In this document: piece by piece, positions 45,516 to 53,790 of the stretch
How the letters are laid out: each line of letters starts with the position of its first letter
How positions within the stretch are numbered: the stretch's first letter is position 1
Assembly (NCBI GenBank): GCA_000023185.1
Contig: CP001622.1
Coordinates: 4,432,501-4,496,500 of the forward strand
Length of the DNA: 64,000 nucleotides
DNA from: Rhizobium leguminosarum bv. trifolii WSM1325
GTDB taxonomy: Bacteria > Pseudomonadota > Alphaproteobacteria > Rhizobiales > Rhizobiaceae
Direction of reading: 5' to 3'
Translations under genes and position numbers: made by a program
The notes under the pieces: generated by a model
Database searches by the model: none
What the model was told of the DNA's origin: nothing
Seen by the model: only the letters and a program-made list of their open reading frames with translations

Positions 45516-46970
45516 TCAGAACAGCGGCAGCCGGTCGTCTTGGATCAGGATCTCCAGCTTGTCGGAGACATCCTGCGTCCACGCCCGATTTTCTGTCAAA
45601 GCTGCCGGGAAGAGTCCCGGAAGGGTGAAGAGAGCGGCCGAAATCGCCAGGCCGGTGCGTGGAACATCGGCGATGAGAGCGGCGATTTCGCCAGCACGGG
45701 GATCGCGCAGTTCATAGCGCTCGCCGTTGCCGTGCTCGCCGATCGCATAGCGCATCCATGCCGCAACGGCGATCGCATAGGTCTCCGCCTTGTCGCCATG
45801 CGCCAGTGCCTCGGTTGCCGGTTCCAGCAGCCGCTGCGGCAGTTTCTGCGTGCCGTCCATGGCGATCTGATAGGTGCGATGCGCGATGGCCTTGTTTGCA
45901 AAGCGCGCTATCAATTCGCTGGCATAGTCATCGAGGTCGATGCCGGGAACCGCATCGAGCGTTCTCGCCGCCGCATGCATGTGGCGGTAGGCAAGGGCCG
46001 CCAGGCCGGCATCATCCATCACGTCGCGGATGAATTCATAGCCGCCGATATAACCGAGATAGGCGAGCAGTGAATGCGCGCCGTTCAGCATCCGGAGCTT
46101 CATCTTCTCGTAAGCCGAAACATCGGTGACCATCAGCGCGCCGGCCTTGTCCCAGGCCGGCCGGCCATTGGCGAAATCATCCTCGATCACCCATTGCGTG
46201 AAGGGTTCGGTCTCGATCGCCGCCAGATCCTGCCGTCCGGTCAGCCGTTCGGCATCCTGGTAAGTCGCCTCGGTGCTGGCCGGCGTGATGCGATCGACCA
46301 TGGTCGAGGGGAAGGGCACATTTGCCTCGATCCATTGACGAAGCGAGGGGTCGACGCGTTCGGCAAAATCGAGAACCAGCCGCTTCAGGACGGCGCCGTT
46401 GCTCGGAAGATTGTCACAGCTGAGCGGTGTGAAGGGGGCGATGCCCTTCGCCCGGCGCCGGGACAGTCCCTCGACCAGATAGCCGATGACGCCGCGCGGC
46501 GCATGGCGGTTGGCAAGGTCGGCCGCCACATCGGCATGGTTGAGATCGAGCCCTCCCGTCGCGGTATCCATGCCATAGGCTTTTTCCGTCACCGTCAGGC
46601 TGACGATGCGGATGGTCGGATCTTCCAGACGATCCAGCAGTCCTGACGGATCGCGTGTCGCCACATGTGCCCGCAAAATGGGGCCGATCACCTGCGCCAC
46701 CGTGCCCGACGTATCGCGGATCAGCATCGTATAGAGGCCGTTCTGTTCGTTCAGGTGATCGGCGACATCAGCAGTGCGCAGACTTGCCACCTCGATGCCC
46801 CAGTCTCCGCCCACTGCGGCAAGTGCGGCATCGGTAAACGGCGCGAAATGCGCGCGGAAAAAGGCGCCTGGCCCAAGATGCAGGATGCCGCTTTTCAGCT
46901 GGTCGCGGTCATAGGCGGGAAGCTTCGCCGTCGAGGCGAGGCCGGAAAGGGTCTGCAGTCGTTCGGTCAC
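45516..46970 (-). CDS. Mannitol dehydrogenase family protein, probable fructuronate reductase (UxuB-like), 484 aa
   Basis: This is a long-chain polyol dehydrogenase. N-terminal GILHLGPGAFFRAHFA carries the nucleotide site; MVDRITPAS and the KMKLRMLNGAHSLLAYLG motif contain the catalytic Lys region of the family. It overlaps uxaC by 4 bp, which argues for D-fructuronate to D-mannonate reduction in hexuronate catabolism rather than mannitol oxidation. The gene ends 135 nt from the IS right end, intact. Confidence 0.88.
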   Translation of the reverse strand: MTERLQTLSGLASTAKLPAYDRDQLKSGILHLGPGAFFRAHFAPFTDAALAAVGGDWGIEVASLRTADVADHLNEQNGLYTMLIRDTSGTVAQVIGPILRAHVATRDPSGLLDRLEDPTIRIVSLTVTEKAYGMDTATGGLDLNHADVAADLANRHAPRGVIGYLVEGLSRRRAKGIAPFTPLSCDNLPSNGAVLKRLVLDFAERVDPSLRQWIEANVPFPSTMVDRITPASTEATYQDAERLTGRQDLAAIETEPFTQWVIEDDFANGRPAWDKAGALMVTDVSAYEKMKLRMLNGAHSLLAYLGYIGGYEFIRDVMDDAGLAALAYRHMHAAARTLDAVPGIDLDDYASELIARFANKAIAHRTYQIAMDGTQKLPQRLLEPATEALAHGDKAETYAIAVAAWMRYAIGEHGNGERYELRDPRAGEIAALIADVPRTGLAISAALFTLPGLFPAALTENRAWTQDVSDKLEILIQDDRLPLF

Positions 46971-48382
46971 AGCTTGTAGGCCTTCTTTGCATTGCCATAG
47001 GAGAGCTCGCCCGCGACGATCTCGGCTTCCCGCTTCGAAATTCGGTGCTCGGCGGCAAGCTGGGCAAGGAAGCGGCAGACTTCGCGGCGCCAGACGTCAT
47101 GCCGCGCGGGGATCGAAAGCAGCGCCCGCGTATCGTCGTTGAAACCCGCCATATTGGCAAAGCCCGCCGTCTCGACGACTTGGTCGAGGTAGCGGCGGAT
47201 GCCGTTCGGGCTGTCGTGGAACCACCAGGGCGGTCCGATCATCAGGCAGGGCCAATGGCCGACCATTGGCGCCATCTCGCGCGCATAGGTCGTCTCGTCG
47301 AGCGTGAAGAGCAGCACGCGCAGCCCCGGCGCATGGCCGTATCTGGAAAGCAGCGCATTCAGGCCGCCGACCCAGTCGCTGCTTGTCGGGATATCGGCGC
47401 CCATATTGGGACCCCGGGTCGAGAAAAGTCCGCGGTCGGTATTGCGTCTGGAGCCGGCATGGATCTGCATCACCATGCCATCCTCGGCCGAAAGCCCGGC
47501 CATCTCGGTCATCATCTGGCCGCGGAAGAGCTCGGCCTCCCCGGCCGAAAGCGGGCCCTTCAGCGCCTTCTCGAGCAGCGCCTGTTTTTCGGCGAGCGGC
47601 AAGTCGGCGGTGAAGGCTGTGGGCACGCCGTGATCGGTCGCGGTGGCGCCGAACTGGCGGAAATAGGCGCGCCGGCGCCGATGCGCCTCGATCAGGCCGT
47701 CCCAGCGCGTTACCTCAGTGCCGGTGATCTCTCCGAGCTTGACGAGATTGTCGCGGAAGCCGACGGCGTCGGGATCGGTGACGCCGTCTGGCCTGTAGGT
47801 GGTGCGCACCTTGCCGATCCAGCCGTCGGCCGCCATCTTCTGGTGATGCGCCAGAGGATCGAGCGCCCCATCCGTCGTCGCGATCGTTTCGATGCCGAAT
47901 CGCTGATGCAGCGCCCGCGGGCGGAATTCGGGAAGGGCAAGCTGGGCATTGATATGGTCGTAGAGCGCATCGGCATTGTCAGATGTCAGCGGCTCGGTGC
48001 AGCCGAGTACGGCCGACATGGCGTGGTCGACCCAAAGGCTCGAAGGCGTCCCGCGGAAAAGGTGATAATGCGCGGCAAAAGTCCGCCATATCGCCCGTCC
48101 CGTTGCGTCAGGTTTGCCGTCGAGCCGCGGCACGCCGAGCTCGTCTAACGTGACGCCGACGCTGTGCAGCATGCGGAAGAGATAGTGATCGGGAATGACC
48201 AGCAGCGAGGCCGCGTCTTCAAAGGGCTTGTCGTCGGCGAACCAGGAGGGTTCAGTATGCCCATGCGGACTGACGATCGGAAGATTGCGCACCGTCTCGT
48301 AGAGATCTCGCGCGATGGTCCGTGTTGCCGGATCAGCCGGAAAAAGCCGGTCCGGATGAAGAAAGCCGTTTCCTGCATCCAT
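46967..48382 (-). CDS. uxaC: Glucuronate (uronate) isomerase, 471 aa
   Basis: Converts D-glucuronate to D-fructuronate (or galacturonate to tagaturonate). Family features are the N-terminal metal site in IVSPHGHTEPSWFAD, FGIETIATTDGALDPL, VMQIHAGSRRNTDRG, LLFTLDETTYAREMAP and GPPWWFHDSPNGIRRYL. The length is normal. GGGAGGAA precedes the ATG. It is first of a two-gene operon with the fructuronate-reductase-like gene. A TetR-box-like palindrome lies 63 bp upstream. Confidence 0.95.
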   Translation of the reverse strand: MDAGNGFLHPDRLFPADPATRTIARDLYETVRNLPIVSPHGHTEPSWFADDKPFEDAASLLVIPDHYLFRMLHSVGVTLDELGVPRLDGKPDATGRAIWRTFAAHYHLFRGTPSSLWVDHAMSAVLGCTEPLTSDNADALYDHINAQLALPEFRPRALHQRFGIETIATTDGALDPLAHHQKMAADGWIGKVRTTYRPDGVTDPDAVGFRDNLVKLGEITGTEVTRWDGLIEAHRRRRAYFRQFGATATDHGVPTAFTADLPLAEKQALLEKALKGPLSAGEAELFRGQMMTEMAGLSAEDGMVMQIHAGSRRNTDRGLFSTRGPNMGADIPTSSDWVGGLNALLSRYGHAPGLRVLLFTLDETTYAREMAPMVGHWPCLMIGPPWWFHDSPNGIRRYLDQVVETAGFANMAGFNDDTRALLSIPARHDVWRREVCRFLAQLAAEHRISKREAEIVAGELSYGNAKKAYKL

Positions 48383-48444
48383 CAGTATTCCTCCCAGATG
48401 GATAACGGCCTACCCCACAACATCCGGCGCGGCAAGGTCTTTTA

Positions 48445-48460
48445 GTAACCAAACGGTACA
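48445..48460. promoter_or_regulatory. Candidate TetR operator, site 3 (GTAACCAAACGGTACA)
   Basis: Sixteen bases in the same 6-4-6 layout as the sites at 33919 and 34999, with one imperfect arm (GGTACA for GGTTAC). It is 63 bp upstream of uxaC, essentially the same distance as site 1 (63 bp) and site 2 (64 bp) from their genes. Confidence 0.5.
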
Positions 48461-48561
48461 GTTTTGCGCATGGCCGCGTCGGGCATGGAAAGCATTGACG
48501 CGGCGGCCTATTTCCGATTTGCAGAACCATCTGTTCTGCCGGATTCGGCAAAGGAGGATCG

Positions 48562-48771
48562 ATGTCCGACGAGACGAACCGCATCACCCAGCTGGAAGAA
48601 ATGCTGGCCCACCAGGCAAAGACGATCGAAGAGCTTTCCGATCAGCTCGCCGAGCAATGGAAGACGGTCGAGCAGATGCGCACCAAGCTCGACCGGCTCA
48701 CCGAACGCTTCCTGTCGCTGGAAGAGCAGTCATTGGAAGCGCCTGGCATTACCCGCCCGCCGCATTATTGA
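48562..48771 (+). CDS. slyX: SlyX family protein, 69 aa
   Basis: A small coiled-coil protein. The heptad-rich segment ITQLEEMLAHQAKTIEEL is typical of SlyX, as is the C-terminal RPPHY. AAAGGAGG precedes the ATG. The function of SlyX is poorly defined. It is convergent with gabD, with a terminator between them. Confidence 0.88.
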   Translation: MSDETNRITQLEEMLAHQAKTIEELSDQLAEQWKTVEQMRTKLDRLTERFLSLEEQSLEAPGITRPPHY

Positions 48772-48772
48772 C

Positions 48773-48797
48773 GGCACGCGGCGCAATGCCGCGTGCC
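48773..48797. terminator. Terminator between slyX and gabD
   Basis: GGCACGCGGC and GCCGCGTGCC form a perfect 10-bp stem around GCAAT, immediately after the slyX stop and 20 bp from the gabD stop on the other strand. Confidence 0.75.
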
Positions 48798-48817
48798 CGT
48801 CTCATTAGGATGATCAA

Positions 48818-50299
48818 TCAGACGCCGCCGATGCAGAGATATTTCATTTCCAGATAGTCGTCGGCGCCGTGCCGCGAGCCCTCGCGGCCGAGGCCGGATT
48901 GCTTGATGCCGCCGAAGGGTGCCGTCTCGGATGACATCAGGCCGGTATTGATGCCGATCATGCCGTATTCCAGCGCTTCCGCCACCCGCCAGACCTTCTT
49001 CAGGTCGCCGGCGTAGAAATAGGCGGCGAGGCCGAATTCCGTATCATTGGCTTGGGCGATGACATCCTCGACCGTCTCGAAGCGAAAGAGCGGCGCCACC
49101 GGCCCGAAGGTCTCCTCGCGCGCTACCTTCATGCCGCGCGCAACGCCTGTCAGGACCGTCGGCGTGAAGAAGGTGCCGGCGCCGTCGATGCGCTTGCCGC
49201 CGGTCAGTACCTTGGCGCCCTTGGCAAGCGCGTCGCTGACATGGTCCTCCACCTTGGCAAGGCCTTGCTCGTCGATCAGCGGCCCGATCACGACACCCGG
49301 CTTGAAGCCGTCGCCGACCGACATCTCGGCGACCTTGGCGGCAAGCTTGGCGGCGAAGGCGTCATAGACGTTCGACTGGACGTAGAGGCGGTTGGCGCAG
49401 ACGCAGGTCTGGCCGGCATTGCGGTATTTGGAGGCGATCGCGCCTTCGACGGCAGCGTCGAGATCGGCATCGTCGAAGACGATGAAGGGCGCGTTGCCGC
49501 CGAGCTCCAGGCTCACCTTCTTGATCTGGTCGGCGCACTGCCGCATCAGGATACGGCCGACCTCGGTCGAGCCGGTGAAGCTGATCTTGCGCACCTTTTC
49601 ATTGCCGCAGAGTTCGCGGCCGATCGCCGGGCCATCCACGCCGACGATGACGTTGAAGACGCCGGCCGGAATGCCGGCCTGCTCGGCGAGCACGGCAAGC
49701 GCGATCGCCGTCAGCGGCGTCTGTTCGGCCGGCTTCGAGACCACGGTGCAGCCGACGGCAAGCGCCGGGGCGATCTTGCGGGTGATCATCGCCGCCGGGA
49801 AGTTCCACGGCGTGATCGTACCGACGACGCCGACTGGCTGCCGGATGACGATCATCCGTTTATCGTCGGAAGGCGCGGGGATCGTCTCGCCATAGATGCG
49901 TTTGGCCTCTTCCGCATACCATTCGATATAGGCCGCGGCATAAAGGATCTCGCCGCGCGCTTCCGGGAACGGCTTGCCCATTTCGGCGGTCAGGATCGCC
50001 GCGAGTTCGTCGGCATTGGCGACCATCAGGTCGAACCATTTGCGCAGGATCGTGCTGCGCTCCTTGGCCGGACGGGCCGCCCAGCCCGGCTGGGCGGCAT
50101 GGGCCGCATCGATTGCCGTCCGCGTCTCGGCCGCGCCCATATCGGGCAGTGAGGCGAGCAACTCGCCGGTTGCCGGGTTCAGCACGTCGAAAGTCCGAGT
50201 GGCATCGCCTGATGTCCAGACGCCGTCGATATAGCCGGCATCGCGCAGCAGGGGCGAGGAGAAGGGAACGTGCTTGGTCAGTGCGCTGGTGAAAGCCAT
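48818..50299 (-). CDS. gabD: NAD(P)-dependent succinate-semialdehyde dehydrogenase, 493 aa
   Basis: Aldehyde dehydrogenase that oxidises succinate semialdehyde to succinate in the GABA pathway. Catalytic Cys lies in NAGQTCVCANR and Glu in LELGGNAPF; ITPWNFPAAMITRK and SFTGSTEVGRIL are the usual cofactor segments. AAGGAGG precedes the ATG at 50299; the open frame extends 15 codons further. gabT lies upstream in the same direction, separated by a palindromic repeat, so both are probably transcribed together. Confidence 0.93.
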   Translation of the reverse strand: MAFTSALTKHVPFSSPLLRDAGYIDGVWTSGDATRTFDVLNPATGELLASLPDMGAAETRTAIDAAHAAQPGWAARPAKERSTILRKWFDLMVANADELAAILTAEMGKPFPEARGEILYAAAYIEWYAEEAKRIYGETIPAPSDDKRMIVIRQPVGVVGTITPWNFPAAMITRKIAPALAVGCTVVSKPAEQTPLTAIALAVLAEQAGIPAGVFNVIVGVDGPAIGRELCGNEKVRKISFTGSTEVGRILMRQCADQIKKVSLELGGNAPFIVFDDADLDAAVEGAIASKYRNAGQTCVCANRLYVQSNVYDAFAAKLAAKVAEMSVGDGFKPGVVIGPLIDEQGLAKVEDHVSDALAKGAKVLTGGKRIDGAGTFFTPTVLTGVARGMKVAREETFGPVAPLFRFETVEDVIAQANDTEFGLAAYFYAGDLKKVWRVAEALEYGMIGINTGLMSSETAPFGGIKQSGLGREGSRHGADDYLEMKYLCIGGV

Positions 50300-50355
50300 G
50301 TCATATCCTCCTTGGGAGTGCGGCTGCCGGTTGCCGGCAGCCATTGAAATCCGGC

Positions 50356-50458
50356 TAGAGCAATTCCAGGAAAAGTGCGCAGCGGTTTTCCGTCCGGAAT
50401 TGCGTAAAACAAAAAGTTAGAGCGGTTCTGCGCTTCCGTGAAAAGCTGAACCGCTCTA
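50356..50458. repeat. RIME-type palindromic repeat between gabT and gabD
   Basis: Two adjacent hairpins: CTAGAGCAATTCC ... GGAATTGCG (50356-50404) and TTAGAGCGGTTC ... GAACCGCTCTA (50417-50458). It has the same two-hairpin design as 26238-26349, with different arms. Confidence 0.7.
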
Positions 50459-50466
50459 GGGTGCGA

Positions 50467-51747
50467 TCACTTGGCCGCGCTTGCTTGCAGCATGGAGGCC
50501 TCGAGAATATCGAGCGCTTCGCCGAAGATCTCGTCCTGGATGGTGATCGGCGCGAGGAAGCGGATGACATTTCCGTGGACGCCGCAGGTGAGCAGGATCA
50601 GGCCCTTATCGAGCGCGATCAGCCGCACCTGGTTGGCGAATTCCGCGCTCGGCAGTCCCGTCGTCCGGTCGTTGAATTCAACCGCATTCATGAAGCCCGG
50701 TCCGCGAATATCGACGATCTCGGGCACCGTCTCGCGCAACGATTCCAGCCGCTGCTTCAGCCGTCCGCCAAGCTGGTTGGCGCGATTGCAGAGATTCTCA
50801 TCGACAATGACGTCGAGCACGGCATGGGCGGCGGCGATCCCGAGCGGATTGCCGCCATAGGTGCCGCCGAGCCCGCCCGGTCCCGGCGCATCCATGATTT
50901 CGGCGCGGCCGGTGACGGCGGCGAGCGGAAAGCCGCCGGCCAGGCTCTTTGCCATCGTCGTCAGGTCGGGCGCCACCTCGTGATGATCCATCGCGAACAT
51001 CCTGCCGGTGCGGGCAAAACCGGTCTGCACCTCGTCGGCAATCAGCAGGATGCCGTGCTGGTCGCAGAGCTCGCGCAGCGCCTTCATGAAGGCGGCGGGG
51101 GCCGCATAGAAGCCGCCTTCGCCCTGCACCGGCTCGATGATGATGGCGGCGACGCGCTGCGGATCGACATCGGCGGCAAAGAGCTTCTTCAGCGCCGCCA
51201 GCGACTGATCGGCGGTGACGCCGTGCAGCTCGACCGGGAAAGGAATATGGAACACGTCGCCAGGCATCGCGCCGAAGCCGACCTTGTAGGGCACGACCTT
51301 GCCGGTCAGCGCCATGCCCATGAAGGTGCGGCCATGGAAGCCGCCGCCAAAGGCGATGACGGCCGAGCGGCCGGTTGCGGCGCGCGCAATCTTGACGGCG
51401 TTCTCAACCGCTTCGGCGCCCGTCGTGACGAAGATCGTCTTCTTCTCGAAATCACCAGGCAGCAGCGCGTTCAGCCGTTCGGCAAGGTGTACGTAGCTCT
51501 CATAGGGAACTACCTGATGGCAGGTATGGGTGAAGCGGTCGAGCTGGTCCTTGACCGCTGCGATGACCCGGGGGTGGCGGTGGCCGGTATTGAGAACGGC
51601 GATGCCGGCGGCGAAATCGATGTAACGCCGGCCTTCCTTGTCCCAGATCTCCGCATTCTCTGCGCGATCGGCATAGATCTGAGTGGTCATGCCGACGCCG
51701 CGTGAAATAGCGGCGTTCTTCCGGTCGGTAAGGCTTGTCGCGGTCAT
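50467..51747 (-). CDS. gabT: 4-aminobutyrate-2-oxoglutarate transaminase, 426 aa
   Basis: Class III PLP aminotransferase. LIADEVQTGFARTGRMFAMDH and the PLP-lysine segment TTMAKSLAGGFPLAAVTG are clear, as are FVTTGAEAVENAVKIAR and AFGGGFHGRTFMGMALTG. It converts GABA plus 2-oxoglutarate to succinate semialdehyde plus glutamate, feeding gabD. AGGAG precedes the ATG. It is divergent from a MerR-XRE-cupin regulator across 168 bp. Confidence 0.94.
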   Translation of the reverse strand: MTATSLTDRKNAAISRGVGMTTQIYADRAENAEIWDKEGRRYIDFAAGIAVLNTGHRHPRVIAAVKDQLDRFTHTCHQVVPYESYVHLAERLNALLPGDFEKKTIFVTTGAEAVENAVKIARAATGRSAVIAFGGGFHGRTFMGMALTGKVVPYKVGFGAMPGDVFHIPFPVELHGVTADQSLAALKKLFAADVDPQRVAAIIIEPVQGEGGFYAAPAAFMKALRELCDQHGILLIADEVQTGFARTGRMFAMDHHEVAPDLTTMAKSLAGGFPLAAVTGRAEIMDAPGPGGLGGTYGGNPLGIAAAHAVLDVIVDENLCNRANQLGGRLKQRLESLRETVPEIVDIRGPGFMNAVEFNDRTTGLPSAEFANQVRLIALDKGLILLTCGVHGNVIRFLAPITIQDEIFGEALDILEASMLQASAAK

Positions 51748-51792
51748 CGATGGCTCCTGCGCTGAAAGGGTTGGAAAGCTATCTTGTATAAT

Positions 51793-51845
51793 TTCTGCAA
51801 GATCTATATAAAACTCCTACATTTTTCCTGCAAGAAAACAAGAGG
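51793..51845. promoter_or_regulatory. Direct repeats CTGCAAGA in gabT-regulator gap
   Basis: CTGCAAGA occurs at 51795-51802 and 51838-51845, each preceded by a T-rich run, exactly 43 bp apart (about four helical turns). It lies between the divergent gabT and regulator genes and is a candidate operator pair. Confidence 0.45.
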
Positions 51846-51915
51846 CATTTTTTGCTTCAAACATCACGCTTTTTGATGGAGGTTCTGGGGGGATTGGAAT
51901 CGGGGATAGTTTCGA

Positions 51916-52725
51916 ATGAACGATAATGGGCCTGTACGCTACAAGGTGGCGGAAGCCGCGCGGCTGGCGGGTGTTTCGGCCTCGACGCTGCGCCTCTGGG
52001 AAAGCCAGGGTCTGGTGGTTCCCGGTCGTTCCGAAACCGGCCATCGGCAATACAGCGCCGACGATGTGGCGCGGTTGAAGCGCATCTCCTGGTATCGTGT
52101 CGAGCGCGGGCTCAATCCCGCGGCAATCCGCGAGGCGTTGGAGAGCGAGGAACCTTCCGCCGATGGCGCCGAGGCAAGCCAGGATACCGGCCTCGGCCGC
52201 AAGCTGCGCAGCCTGCGGCATGCGAGCGGCAAGACGCTCGATCAGGTGGCCGGCGACATCGGCGTCACCTCGTCGACGCTCTCGACGCTGGAGCGCACCT
52301 CGCAGGGCGTCAGCTTCAAGACGCTGCATGATCTCGCCGAATATTACGGCACCACCGTCTCCCGCCTCTCCGGTGAGGAAAGCGGGGAGGTATCGGCGCA
52401 TGTGCGCGCCGGCGAATGGCGCGCCTGGCCGGAAACGACGCCGGGTGTCGCGGTGCAGCTCCTCGCCGAAGGTCGCCGGATGATGGATTGCCATCGTTTC
52501 GTGTTGGCGCCGGGTGCTGCCAGCGAGGGCGCCTATCGCCACGAGGGCGAGGAATTCATGCATGTTCTGTCCGGTCGGCTCGAACTGGTGCTCGACGGCG
52601 ATCAGTTCTTCGATCTCGGCCCCGGCGATTCACTCTATTTCGAAAGCCGCCGCGATCATTCCTGGCGCAACCGTCACGACGGCGAAACCGTGCTTCTCTG
52701 GATCAATACGCCGCCAACATTTTGA
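51916..52725 (+). CDS. Three-domain regulator: MerR-type HTH, XRE-type HTH and cupin, 269 aa
   Basis: Residues about 8-75 are a MerR-like winged helix (YKVAEAARLAGVSASTLRLWESQGLV ... RQYSADDVARLKRI). Residues about 95-150 are an XRE/Cro-type domain (LGRKLRSLRHASGKTLDQVAGDIGVTSSTLSTLERTSQGVS). A C-terminal cupin follows with HEGEEFMHVLSGRLELVLDGDQ and GPGDSLYFESRRDHSWRN. XRE-cupin regulators (PuuR-like) often control amine and GABA genes; the added MerR domain is unusual. Divergent from gabT, which is its likely target. Confidence 0.9.
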   Translation: MNDNGPVRYKVAEAARLAGVSASTLRLWESQGLVVPGRSETGHRQYSADDVARLKRISWYRVERGLNPAAIREALESEEPSADGAEASQDTGLGRKLRSLRHASGKTLDQVAGDIGVTSSTLSTLERTSQGVSFKTLHDLAEYYGTTVSRLSGEESGEVSAHVRAGEWRAWPETTPGVAVQLLAEGRRMMDCHRFVLAPGAASEGAYRHEGEEFMHVLSGRLELVLDGDQFFDLGPGDSLYFESRRDHSWRNRHDGETVLLWINTPPTF

Positions 52726-52743
52726 TGCGGAGATAAAAGAGGG

Positions 52744-52910
52744 AGAGCGTCCTATGTGCGTCCAAGAGGACGCACGGCGCTCTAGCGGCGGGAAAGCGGT
52801 TTCGCGCTCTGCGCCTTTGCGCTATAGCGCTGCTGCATAATTCCTTAAATCGGAATCGATTTAAGGATAAAATAATGCAGCCATTCAAAGTGCTACGGCG
52901 CTGTAGGGGA
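52744..52910. repeat. Mosaic palindromic repeat upstream of rnd
   Basis: It contains a hairpin AGAGCGTCC ... GGCGCTCT (52744-52783), then CTGCTGCATAATTCCTTAAAT with a complementary arm ending AATGCAGC (52829-52881), then TTCAAAGTGCTACGGCGCTGTAG. The last block and the GCTGCATAAT block also occur, reordered, at 31455-31531. Confidence 0.7.
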
Positions 52911-52933
52911 TGCATCGAACGAAAGACAGTCTC

Positions 52934-53560
52934 ATGGCGGCGACCATACGTTATCACGAAGGCGATATTTCCGCGGCCGATGCCGCCCGCTACACCGGCG
53001 CGATCGCGATCGACACCGAAACGCTCGGTCTGGTGCCGCGCCGCGATCGGCTCTGCGTCGTCCAGCTTTCGCCGGGTGACGGCACCGCCGATATCATCCG
53101 CATCGCCGCCGGTCAGAAAGAGGCGCGCAATCTCGTCGCCCTGCTTGAAGACCCCACCCATCAAAAGATCTTTCATTACGGCCGCTTCGATATTGCCGTG
53201 CTCTTCCATACCTTCGGCGTCACCGCGACCCCGGTGTTCTGCACCAAGATCGCCTCGCGTCTGATCCGGACCTATACGGATCGCCACGGCCTCAAGGACA
53301 ATCTCAAGGAGATGCTCGACGTCGACGTCTCCAAGGCGCAGCAATCTTCCGATTGGGCGGCCGAGAGGCTGTCTCCGGCGCAGCTCGAATATGCCGCCTC
53401 CGACGTGCTTTATCTGCATGCGTTGCGCGATAAGCTGACGGAACGCCTGATCCGCGACGGCCGCTATGATCATGCGACGGCCTGCTTCGAATTCCTGCCG
53501 ACCCGCGCCAAGCTCGACCTGCTCGGCTGGGAAGAGGCCGATATCTTCGCCCATAGCTGA
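52934..53560 (+). CDS. rnd: Ribonuclease D-type 3'-5' exonuclease, 208 aa
   Basis: DEDD exonuclease domain: Exo I in IAIDTETLGL, Exo II in IFHYGRFDIAVLF, Exo III in LEYAASDVLYLHAL. It lacks the HRDC domains of E. coli RNase D, as is common for the short alphaproteobacterial form. The start at 52934 (MAATIR) is chosen; eight further codons are open upstream but lie in the repeat. It probably trims tRNA and other structured RNA 3' ends. Confidence 0.9.
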   Translation: MAATIRYHEGDISAADAARYTGAIAIDTETLGLVPRRDRLCVVQLSPGDGTADIIRIAAGQKEARNLVALLEDPTHQKIFHYGRFDIAVLFHTFGVTATPVFCTKIASRLIRTYTDRHGLKDNLKEMLDVDVSKAQQSSDWAAERLSPAQLEYAASDVLYLHALRDKLTERLIRDGRYDHATACFEFLPTRAKLDLLGWEEADIFAHS

Positions 53561-53790
53561 GCGAATTGCTTTCATTCTGCGTTTGCTAATAACCGCGCGG
53601 CAGACTTGTCCGCGGCCGTTAGCGATTCATTAACGCCTGTTTATTAACATTCCTGTTAATTTTTATGCATTCGATGGCGCCGGAACTGCGTCATGCGGAC
53701 AGGAGGATCTGCTGGGATGCAAGGGGACCGGATGAGCGCGGTCCTTTTCTAGAGCCTGCTTTCATCGTCACTTTACGAAAGGAGCATGCC
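53561..53790. other. 230-bp spacer with TTAAC motifs
   Basis: No gene is seen. TTAAC occurs at 53630-53634 and 53644-53648, and GTTAA at 53655-53659; the last two form the palindrome TTAAC-N6-GTTAA. An upstream stem CCGCGCGG/CCGCGG-like lies near 53593-53617. Probably promoter DNA of the next gene. Confidence 0.4.
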
